Below are positions 1 through 10,700 of a DNA stretch of 64,000 nucleotides, one piece after another (within the stretch, counting starts at the first letter, position 1; each line of letters opens with the position of its first letter). The notes below the pieces were generated by a model, which saw nothing but the letters and a program-made list of their open reading frames with translations, had not been told where the DNA came from and did not search any database. This DNA comes from Yamagishiella unicocca (taxonomy: Eukaryota > Chlorophyta > Chlorophyceae > Chlamydomonadales > Volvocaceae), in the NCBI GenBank assembly GCA_003116995.1, contig BDSL01000018.1, positions 1,224,761 to 1,288,760 on the forward strand, in the 5' to 3' direction. Made by a program: the position numbers and the translations under genes.

Positions 1-3000
1 GCAGCTGGGGATTGACGTGCTGGCCTTCGACTTCCTGGACCCGCCCGCGGTGGCGGCGCTGGAGGTGGGTGCCGGTACCCGGGGCTGCAAGGAAATCCGC
101 GTACCCGGGGCGGGGGCGGGGGCGGGGGCGGGGGCGACAAAACCGGTTGATACGACTGCATAAGCCACGGAGAGGGAATCACTGGGAAACAAGTTGAGGC
201 GGCGCGTGCGAGAACTGCATGCCGGAGCGCTCGGGCGGACGGCCTGACTTCAATAGGCTACGGCCCCCGGCTGTGCGCCGCGAAGCGTGCGGAAACGTGG
301 CTGGCGGGGGAGGACCTTTGGCGCTGTTTAGGGGCGGGGTGGGGTGATGCCAGGCTTGCATCCTATTGCTCTCCACCTACCTCACGTCTGAGCGCTGGCT
401 GTCTGGAGCCCCTTCCTTGCCCTGCTCCTGGCGCCGACTCCACGTGCACATGCCCCCCTGCTCCTGGCGCCGACTCCACGTGCACACGCGCTCCCGCACC
501 AGGACGCCCTGCGCCAGCTGCTGGTGCTTGACGCCATCGACCGGGACGGCGTCGTGACGCAGCTGGGTCTGCGGATGGCGGGTCTGCCGCTGGACCCCGC
601 ACTGGCGCGGGCGCTGCTGGCGGCCAAGGAGCTGGGGTGGGTGCCGGGTGCAGGGGCTGGGGGGGCTGGCTGGGGGGGCTAGCTGCGGGGACTAGCTGAG
701 GGGCCTGGCTGGGGGGACTAGCTGAGGGGACTAGCTGAGGGGCTGGCTGAGGGGCTGGCTGAGGGGCTGGCTGAGGGGGCTGGCTGAGGGGACTAGCTGA
801 GAGATGCTGGCTGAGGGGCTGGCTGAGGGACTAGCTGAGGGGACTAGCTGAGGGGCTGGCTGAGGGGGCTACGAGGAGTTCCAGAGAGCTGGTCCGTGGG
901 TTTCAGGACGGGGCGCAGCGGGGTTTGCCGGAGCTCACGATAACCGACCAGTGCTCTTACTGCCCTACCGAACCGTAGTAAATAGCCCCAACAGCGTCAT
1001 GACGAGTCCGTCGCCGCATCCCCCCCCCCGCGGCGCCCCTCCCCTGCCGCCTCCTCCCCCCCGCCCCGGCCCCCTCGAAGCTGCCTTCGCGAGATGATGA
1101 CCGTGGCGGCCATGCTGTCTTCGGAGCACGTCTTTCTGGCGGGGCAGGGGCCCGGAGATGCGGCCAGCCAGGGGGCGCCAGGCGGGAAAGGGGGCCAGGA
1201 CTCCCGGAGGTGAGGCGGCGGGGGCGGGGGCGGGAACGAATGACGATACCGGTACATTGACGGTACAACTTGACGGTACATTGACGGTACAACTTGATGG
1301 TACATTGATGATACAATTTGACGCCACCCATGCCGCCGCCAGGTCGTCGGACAACCCGCACCAGCGCGCCGCGCGCGAGCGGCTGCGTGAGCTGATGTCC
1401 GAGGGTCTGGGCGACCATGTGCTGCTGCTGCGGGCGTGGGAGGGCTGGGAGGCGGCGGGCTTCAACCGAGACTTCGCCAGGGACTATGGACTTGACCTGA
1501 GAGGGCTCAACTTTGCTCGGGACATTCGCCGACAACTGGAGGGTGGGTCGGGAGTGCAACCAGAGCCGCATAGGGGTGGGAGTCCGGGGGCCGCATAGGG
1601 GTGGGAGTACGGGGGGCGGGGCTGAGTGTGGCGTGAGGGCGGTGGGGAGTTGCAGTGGCGCAGTCGGAAGGCCAGAAGCGGTGGCCAGCGCTGTGCAGCT
1701 GGGGCCACCAGCGTTGGTGCTGGCGCTGTAGGGTGCACCGGTGACCTCATCCAGCGTCGTCCAACCCTACCGCTCCCACTATGCCAAAAGCATGATGTGC
1801 GCACACACACAGCGATATGGCGTTCCGAACCCAAACGACGCCATCCTTTCTCATCCCGCAGCGGTCGCCGGGGGTGACGGCAGCGGGCTGGACAAGCTGG
1901 GCGGCGACAGCGGCGGCGCTGCGGGGCGCAAGCGCGGCCGCGATGAAGGGGACGACGGCGGCGGGGAGGGGCGGGTCGCGCCGCGCGGCGGGGCCGCCGA
2001 TGCCGGCGGCCGCTCGCGGGCCCCCGGGGGAGGGGGAGGGGGGGGAGGATGCGGGTCGGGTTCAGGGGCCGCTGCGGGCGGTCACGCCAGCTCAGCCCAG
2101 GTGGACGCGCTGAGGCACGCGCTGACGGTGGGCTTCGCCAACAAGTGAGTGCCACACGGGTGAGGGGAGGGGGGGACAGCGGGGGCGGCAGGTGCTGCGC
2201 GGGCGGGCGTTACCACCCTCGGGCGTGGTGTCTGTGTGCGGCGGTGCTGCAACTTGCTGCGGTGGTCATTGTTTGGTGCGCGATGGCGGCGGCACTGCGG
2301 CTGCCGCTTGGCGCGCTGGCCAGGATATCCCGCTCGGTGGCCGTGGGCGACGATGCTCTGGACCGTCCCGCCCCGTCCGTACTGTAGTACAACTCCGACC
2401 CTCCCGCAACACGACCCGACGCACACCCCACGCCTCTCCCTCCCCCTTCCCTGCTCCATTCCCTCATGTCGTGTAACCGGATCTTCTCGCCACCCCCCCT
2501 CCCGCAGGCTCGCTCGCCGCCTTCCCCGCCACAACGGCTACAAGACCCTCAACGCGGTGCTGGGCCAGCTGGCTCAGCCGCACCCCAGCTGCGCCCCGCT
2601 CAAGGAGGACTCCGACGGGCTCCTCCCCGAGTTCGTGGTGTACCATGAGCTGGTGGCCACATCGCGGCCCTTCCTGCGCCAGGTGGGCAGTTTGGGCGGT
2701 TGAGGCGGGCGGGACGACCGGGACGAACCGGGCACCAGGGCGGCTGTGCTGGTTAGGGGGGTGGTTGTGATTGGGATCCAGGATCAGGGCGTGCCGTCTC
2801 ATAACCCGTATCGGGCGCGCCGGTGTCGCTGTTGCCAATGCCGATGCTGCTGCCGATGCTGTCGATGCCGGCGCTGCTGCCAACGCTGCTGCCTTCTGGT
2901 CGCAGGTGTGTGCGACGCGCGCCGAGTGGGTCGCCGACGTGCTGGCGAAGCTCATGTCGGCTGACGTGCGGCGGCTCAGTCGGGGGCCGGCGCGGGGCGG

Positions 3001-3178
3001 TGAGGGCGAGGGGGCGGCGGGGGCGGACCAGGAGCTGTCGCCCAGGGGTGGCGGCGGCGCCAAGCCAGCGGCAGCTCAGGGGCCCGAGGTGCGGCGCAAT
3101 GACGACAAGGCGGTTGACGCGGCCAAGGCGAGGTACCTCGCGCGGAAGCAACAGCAGCCGGCTGGCAAGAGGAAGTGA
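1..3178 (+). CDS. DEAH-box ATP-dependent RNA helicase, C-terminal part (5' end outside window)
   Basis: This is the 3' end of a DEAH-box (SF2) RNA helicase, which unwinds or remodels RNA or RNP using ATP; the helicase core lies upstream of the window. Seven exons fit in phase: 2-64, 503-636, 1081-1209, 1343-1542, 1862-2144, 2508-2682 and 2906-3178, giving 418 residues. The first exon reads GIDVLAFDFLDPP, the post-RecA2 signature. Exons 2-4 give the winged-helix/HA2 region (LDAIDRDGVVTQLGLRMAGLPLDP, then EMMTVAAMLSSEHVF). Exon 5 holds a Gly/Ala-rich insert with a basic GRKRGRDEGDD patch that looks disordered. Exon 6 gives RHNGYKTL and FVVYHELVATSRPFLR, typical of the OB-fold domain. The C-terminus is Lys/Arg-rich and ends GKRK. 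I cannot assign the DHX subfamily. The family assignment is firm; exon 5 is the least certain exon because of its composition. Confidence 0.9.
660..880. repeat. Degenerate GCTGAGGGG(ACTA) minisatellite
   Basis: Alternating 9- to 13-base units gctgagggg and gctgaggggacta, in the helicase intron 637-1080. Confidence 0.85.
2459..2493 (-). repeat. Intronic repeat family B at a helicase acceptor
   Basis: Inverted copy (tcatgtcgtgtaaccggatc then ttctcg), head 14 bases before the acceptor at 2507. Confidence 0.8.
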
Positions 3179-4672
3179 GGAAGTGGGGCAGTGAGGAAGT
3201 GAGGAAGGGGCAGGGCCAGAGTAGATGGATGCTGGGAGGCTTGGAGGAGTGGGCACAAGGCATACGGCGCGTAAGTGGGTTGCGGTGACAGGGAATGCTG
3301 GTGCACGTAAGAGTGGTTGGTTGGTTGGTTGGTTGGTTGGTTGGTGGTTGAGTGGGGGCCGTCCGAGCGGCGAAGGGCGCCCGGGTCAGGTATGTTGAGC
3401 CTGGATCCGTATCCGTCTGCGCATAGCGCCAGGTTCCGGGGGCCTGTGCTGCGCGGTGACGTTGGTGACGTTGCTGAGCGATGACCGCCAGAGCGACAGC
3501 CTGGCTGACGCAGATGCTGCCACTGTGTTGGGCAGTCGACGAAGGCATGGACGCCCCACGCCGTCACGCAACTGCCGTCCCTATGGGGTTCCTATGGGGA
3601 GATAAGGTTGGCGAGACTGGGGGGTGAGCCCGGGGAGGTTTCGTGCTAGTCCCTCATGTGTCCACGCATATTTTGAGTGCATCTAGCGTTACGGTACTAC
3701 TATATACATTTGAACCTAAGAATGTGTAGCACACCAACAACAATGGTGCAGAGGACGGGTAATCTCGTGAGCTGGCAACAGAAGGTGGTGCTTGCGTTAT
3801 TATTCCGGCGGACGTATATCGCTACGACGAAGCTGCAGGCGCCACTGACTCGATGACAGTGGCCATAAACGTCTTCTCTACACGCCATCCACGCGGCCGC
3901 GTTGGATAGACCAGGTTAGATGCCCCGTCCGAAACAGCTTCACGGCAATTTACGTCAAGGGATGACGGTACAAAGTGCAGCTAGCGCCCACCTACCCTCC
4001 CAACAGTGCCGCCCAGTACCGGCGATTTCATCTTATGCTGGAATCGAAAATAAAGAGTTCGGTCATGTTGTCGGAGGGGCGGAGACCTCACTTTCCTTTG
4101 TTGCGGTCCGCATCCTTTTGAACAAGGTTCCGGCCGTCGGGTTACATGTCAGTTGGGCTATTCCATGTCTAAATAGGTTTCGAAACGCTTATCGGCCAGT
4201 GATAGCCGCGACCTTTTCCTTCGCACCTTAGTCAGGCTGTTGGGAGAAACCTAACTATCAAGTCAGGAGCGGATGTATATTTAGCGTAACAAAGTTCACG
4301 CTTGCTGTAAGAACGCATGATAATCCTACATCGGAGCCTAACGGGTTGAGGGTCAACGTGAGAAGCATACGACATCTAATTGCAATAAAACTGGAGTAAA
4401 TATGCGTTGGGTAAATTAGATCAAAACCTTCCAGCTCAGGCTTCAAGGTCCGCGTACCGTTGGCGGACCAATCCCGTACTCGGGCGAAACCGAGAAGTAG
4501 AGAAGGACCCACGAACATCGCTATACTTCGCCGCTTAGTGCTTAGAGAGGGCATGGTCGTTCAAAAACATTTATAATGGTCCCTTTCTTCATTGCAGGAA
4601 TATCTTAGCGATTCAGTTGCCTGCCTACCTCCATCCTTAACAACGTCGCCTGCTATAGGAGTTTCAACGAAA
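3179..4672. other. Intergenic stretch, partly AT-richer
   Basis: Between the helicase stop and the GH9 signal-peptide exon. It begins with a GGTT microsatellite (about 3314-3345). From about 3640 to 4640 the base composition is close to balanced, unlike the GC-rich genes. No frame longer than about 100 codons looks coding and no repeat family described here occurs in it. It should contain the helicase 3' UTR and the GH9 promoter and 5' UTR. Confidence 0.6.
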
Positions 4673-4734
4673 ATGAGACGCATTCCAACCTGTGTGCCGC
4701 TCGCTACTTACCTATGCGTTTTGGTTCTGTTAGG
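4673..4734 (+). other. Signal-peptide exon that decides the GH9 start
   Basis: The ATG at 4673 opens a 62-nt exon encoding MRRIPTCVPLATYLCVLVLL, two Arg followed by a hydrophobic core, ending at the donor GG|GTAAGA. It leaves two bases, which match the phase required by the acceptor at 5148 (cccttcag). With this exon the whole 27-exon model is an exact multiple of three. The exon sits in a much less GC-rich stretch than the rest of the gene. The alternative is an upstream exon that I do not see. Confidence 0.7.
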
Positions 4735-7700
4735 GTAAGACGGCTCGCAATGGACGCGGTGAAGGATGGTGCAATGCCTATGCCTATGCCTGTAATGTAA
4801 TTAAATAAGTACGCCCCCGTTTTGTGCATGCTACGTAGTCGCTCGGTTGCTGCGACCGAGCTATCGCAGGTGACGACCCCTTGGAAGACGCTGGAAATCA
4901 ATGACAAGGACAGGTGTGCGGAGGAACGTCTTTGGGGGCGTGTTCTCTTAACTGTCATGGAGAGCCTGTTGCAAGCTGCCCTCTTCCCCGTGTTCCCCCC
5001 TCCCCTTGTCTCGGACCAGCAAAGAAACCGAAGCACGCGACGGCCCTGTTGTCCGTGCTTAGATGCGATGCCTGATGTTGCAATTTTGCGGCGTCGACAC
5101 ATACACAAGCCAAAGCAATAGCTTCATTACCCTGGAATTTCCCTTCAGGTCGGGCCCATGGATAAGCTACGAAAGCAGCCTGGTGCTTGGCCTGCACTTC
5201 CTGACAGCCCCAGCCAGCATCGCGAGCGCCCTCAGCGCAAGCAACTACCTCATCCAGAGCGCCCAAGGTACCGTACGCACGTGCTCGTGCGCGTGTGTGC
5301 TCGTGCTCGTGCTCGCCCACGTGGCAGCGATCTAGCGATCTCGCCACCAGGTGGCAGCCGATGGCATCACATGGCCACGTGGTATATGGGTCACGCTGCT
5401 TCCGATATGCACAGTCTATTGTGGCGTCGCCTGCATGACCACGAGCCAGCACCCGCTACGCGATGCGACCTTTTTACCGGGACCCAATACGCTAGCGCGT
5501 TGCCAAGCTGCCACCTGCCCGCCCTCCCGCCTCCGCCCCCGCCCTTCCCCCCGGGGAAGCGAAAAACACAACGCCGCCGCGCCTCCCCCCCTCCCCGCAG
5601 ACCCCGCGTACGCCTCCCCCGCCGGCCCCCAGTCCACTTCCTACCGCTCCCGCGTCATCTTCGCCGCCCTGGGCCCCAGCAGCAACAACCTGCAGCCCCT
5701 GCGCCTCGCCTACCACGTCTTCCTGCAGCTGCCCTCGCCGCTGCTGGACGCGGCCACATACACCGTGTCGGTCTCGGCGGGGCCGTTCGGCGGTGATCAG
5801 AGCTTCAGCCTCGTTGTGGATGAGGGCTCGCAGCTCAACACCAACATACGTGTCAACCAGGTGGGGGGGGCGGGGGGAATGTGGGGGTGGGGGCAGCGAC
5901 CCACATGGGGCTGTAGCTCCGTACTCCAATGCCCCAACGCATATCGGAAGCATGATACGGTACCGTCACTCGCCGACCCAGATGGGGCTGTAGCTCCGTA
6001 CTCCAATGCCCTAACGCATACCGGAAGCATGATACGGTACCGTCATTCGCCGACCCAGATGGGGCTGTAGCTCCGTACTCCAATGCCCCAACGCATACCG
6101 GAAGCATGATACGGTACCGTCATTCGCCGACCCAGATGGGGCTGTAGCTCCGTACTCCAATGCCCCAACGCATACCGGAAGCATGATACGGTATCGTCAT
6201 TCGCCGACCCACATGGGTTGGATTACATAGGTTAAGCCGTGGCCATCCGGCCGGAACCCTCTAGCCCCCATACCAGCGGCAGCTGTTGAATCGCAACCCA
6301 AACCTCACCACCACCACTCCACCCCGTGGAGCAGGTGGGCTTCGTGCTGGCCGACCCGAAGGTCGCATTCGTTGGCGCCTGGCTGGGTTCATCCACGGCA
6401 GCCCCGCCGTTCGTACAAGTTGCCATGCAGCTGCCGTACGGGGATGCCAGCCCCTTCACCGTTCGGGATGCCGCTACGGGCGTCGTCGCTTTCACCGGTG
6501 AGAGCGGGGGGGGTCGACAAGCGGGCCGGAGCTCAGTATGCTTCACGTCGCTCCGGACGTCTTCTCTTGCTGGCGTGCATCATGCACTTCGTGTTCCGGT
6601 CAACTGGCAGCCCAGCGGCAGGCGCTGCTGTCCCAGCTCCACGGCTGCACACCTCAGCCTCCCCGTCACCACCTCTCCACACCCCCGTTCGCGGCCGCTG
6701 TGCTCCCGACCCCTCATCCTCCCTTGCCGACCAACCTTACCGACCTTTGATCGCGTACACCACACTGGCCCGTCCCTCCCCCCGGGGGCTATTATCCCTT
6801 TACTGAAGTATTACTTTTTTGTTTCTCCAGTCTCCAGCCTCCGTTTCCGACCACGGTTTTCCCGCTCCACCTCCCTGCCGGGTCGCAGGCACGGCACAGC
6901 GTGTGCTGCCCCAGCTCACCACCGAGGGCCCCGAGGGACCCGAACTGTACACCGGCCAGCGGGTGTGGCGGCTGGACTTCTCCGCGCTGACCACCCCCGG
7001 CCGCTACGTGGTGCGGCTGCCGGGGCTGGGGGTGTCGCACGCCTTTCGGGTGGCGGCTGATGCGCTGAGACCGGTGCTGGGGACGCTGGCTCGCGGAGTG
7101 TACGGCCAGCGATGCGGCACGGCGCTGTCCGCTGAGTACCTCGGAACCTTCGGCGCCACCCGGCCGGAGGCGTGCCACATGACGGATGCGGAGGTGATGC
7201 CGATCGACCCGCCACCGCCGTGGTTCGCGAACAGGTGCGGGCGCGAGGGCTGGGGGCGGGAGGGGTTTGGATGACGGCGGCCGGCCAAGGGTGGAAGACC
7301 CGGCGAGAAGACCCGGTTACACGGGGCATAGGAAGTGGGGGGCTTCCCCTCCCTCACTTCCGTCCAGACAACGTTACCTCGCTTTTCCTCCAGACTTATG
7401 ACCTCCTCTCTTCTCGGTTCGCCGGTGTTTCCTCTCTTTCCTCCCCCACCCTGTGCAGGCTGCCGGTGCCCAACCCCACCCCCAACCAGACCACGCTCCC
7501 GCCCGACAGCACCACGGGCTCGTACTTCCTGCCTCAGGCCCCGGCTGGCACCCGGCTGCTGACTGTGGGGGGGCACCACGACGCGGGCGACTACGGAAAG
7601 TACACCGTCAGCAGGTGGGTGGGGCACACGGGCGTGTGTATGTGTTTGGGGGGGGAGAGGCGGGGCCCGGAATGTAGGGGTCGATTGCAGGCAGGCGGTA

Positions 7701-10700
7701 CCTCTCCCCCACCGCTTCTCCCCAATTCCTCTCCCCCCTTTTAACGCTTACCGGTCTTGTAACCGGTCTTTACGCCACCCCCTCTGACGCTCCTCGCTAA
7801 CGGCCACTGGTGGCCCCGTACGACAGCCAACCCTGTGTTGGTACCGACATGGCCCCACCCGCGTGCTTGTCCCCTTCCCCCTGCAGCGGCCTGATGGTGG
7901 GCTGGCTGATGATCTCCCTGGAGGTGATGGGGGCGGAGCAGGACGACCTGCCGCTGCCCGAGGCGGGGGACGGCGCACCGGACATCATGCAGGCGAGTGC
8001 GTCTGTGTGTGCGGGGGAGGTAGTGGGAAAGAAAGCCGTGTACCGAGTGGGAGGGAGGGGAGAAAGGGAAGATGGAAATCAATTTGCAACCCTCTGATTT
8101 GGCAAAGAAAAAGGCACATTATAGACGCAGTGTACCACACCCTACAGGCGGAAAAACGCGCTTTAGAGTACGTGCCAGGAACTTGCTGTGGCGGCCGGAA
8201 GCGGGAGGGCGAGTCCCGCCTCAGCCGGGAGGGAGGGAGGGCGGGAGGGCGGCTACCTAGGCACTGCGTTAATGAAGTGAGGAGGTGATTCACGAGGGTC
8301 GTGAGCGAAGGAGTTCCTAGTAGCGCTCCCTTATGCAGGGAGTCACCGTGCCAGCTTCCATAAATGACTCGCGATCGGTTGACCTGTGTCGGTTGACCTG
8401 TGTCGGTTGACCTGTGTCGGTTGACCTTTGCCGGTTGACCTGTGTCGGTTGGTCCTAACGCGGACGAGGGGGTCCCCCTGCTGCAGGAGACGGAATGGGA
8501 GCTCCGCTTCCTGGAGGGCATGCAGGACACCGATGGCGGCGTCTTCTGCGTCGTGAAGCCTAACACCACTGCGGGAGGTACGGCGCACAACAGCACACCG
8601 CGTCACTCCAGGGGGGAACCCGCCCAACGACCCAACCACCCACGCAACCAACCAACCAACCTCCCCTCGCAGACTACTATGAGGGCCACCTCCCCTGCGG
8701 CACCCCCGGGCAGGACGCCTGCAACCAGGCCGCCGACAACCCACGACGAGGGCCGCGCATCGCGTGGCCCAAGGACACGACCTGTACGGCGCAGGTGCGA
8801 TTTTGAACTGGAAGGACCAGAAGGGCATTTTGAAACCTCTGAGACCGGTGTGTACGGCAGCCGCTCCCACCACTCGCGACCCCCCTCCACCTCCCCCTTC
8901 CCACCCCTGGCCTCCGGATAGCACCGCCCTCCTCACCCTCCTCACCCTCCTCACACGTCTTCCCGACGCCTCTCCACCCGCTGGGCCCCCTCCCCGCGCC
9001 GCTCCCGCCTCTGCCTTGCCTCCGCAGTTCGCCGCCGCCATGGCCCGCGCTGCCCGCTCGCCCTGGTTCCGCGCGCTGCGCCCCACCGACGCCGCCCGCT
9101 ACCTGTCCCGCGCCCGCGCCGCCTGGAACTACCTGGAGACTCGTGCGCCCTTCGGCGCGCTGTGCTACCACCACTACGGCTGCATGGGGGTTGTCACCCC
9201 CGGGGACGCAGTGCGGCCCGCGTGGGAGCGAGCCTACACCTGCTACGACCCCAAGGTGGGAGGCGGGGAGGGGATGAGAGGAGACCCGCGGGTCGGCACT
9301 GAAGAGAAGTGAGCCGATGGGAGGAGGGGAGGGTTGCAAGGAAAGAGGGGGGAGCGGGGCAGGGGCAGGGGCAGGGGCTGGGGCTGGGGCTGGGGCTGGG
9401 GCAGGGGCAGGCAGAGCTGTGCCATTCGTTTTTTCGCCGAAGCCAGGGCAGGCTGGCGCGTGGAGGCGGGTAGTGGAGGTTGTATCCGGGTGGATGGGAG
9501 GTATCGTTCGCCTGTGTCGGGTGAATGCCGAAGCGGAAATAATTAGGACAGCGCGCGTCGTACCTTGTACGGGAGGTTGTCTGACGATGAGTGACGATGG
9601 TGGCGATGGCGACGCCCGCCACCTCCCTCCTCCCCACCAACACCACCAACACCAACACCACCAACACCACCAACACCACACCGGTCCATCCTCGACTTGC
9701 AGGGCGACCAGTCGCACGACGAGCGACTGTGGGCTGCCGTGGAGCTGTACGGCGCCACCGGCGAAGCGGTGTACCACGATTACTTCGTACAGCGGCACTG
9801 CCCGCGCTTCCGGCGATGGGGCTGGCAGGCGCTGCCGTTCAGCTACGGCCCCGCCACCATCACCTACGCAGAGCTGGCGGTGCGGGCCCGCAGCGGCGCC
9901 CCTGGAGCGCTGCCGGTGAGGAGGGCGGGTCCTAACTAGGCTACAAGGAGCACCAACACCGCCAACAACACCATATCGCCACCATGAGCGTGTCCTGCAG
10001 CGGGGTACCGTGTGACGCACCCAGACAAACAGAACCTGGTGGTCTTTCCTGAGCCCGCCCTGGTCCGGAACGTTCTGGATCTGGATTTGGATCTGAAATT
10101 GGACCTGATCCGCAGCGGAACGCGCCGTTGGTTGTCGATGTGGCCACTCCCCACGATACGGCACCCGGCCCCGGCTCATCACCCAGTCCTCAAAACACAC
10201 TTCCCCGCTCTCGCCCCCTCCGCCCCCTCCGGCCCCACCCCGGTCCTCGGACCTAGGTCAACGCCACGGTGGCTCAGCGCTGCCTGGACGAGTTGGCCTC
10301 GGTGGCCCGGGGCCACGTGGCAGAGGCCCGCACGAGTGGGTGCAGCAGGGGTGGGGTGGGGGGGCTGGGATTTAGGGCCTAGCGAGGAAAGCCATGGACA
10401 TCCACAGGGATTTCTGGGGAGGGGCCATGAGTAATCGGACCTCCACACGTTCCGTCCCAACCAACCATCGAGGTGATGCCATCTCTCCCCGTCTTCCCGT
10501 CCTCTCTCTCTCCCTCGCCCTCCCCCTCTTTCGGTTGATATCTCCCTCTTCCGGCCGATCAACAGATCCGTACGGCCTGGCCCTGGCGACCGACACGTGC
10601 CGCACGTGGGGCTACGGCTGGCACTTCCCCGCGGAGCCCGCCAGCCACCTGATGGTGGCTGCGGCGCTGGCGGCCGCCAACGCCTCCGAGGCCACCGCCT

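Noticed and set aside
5905..6213. Possible CRISPR array
   Set aside because: The 77-base units are contiguous tandem copies without variable spacers, in a eukaryotic intron.
8677..10200. 507-codon minus-strand open frame
   Set aside because: It is antisense to five well-supported GH9 exons; such frames are common in GC-rich DNA and the peptide has no family features.
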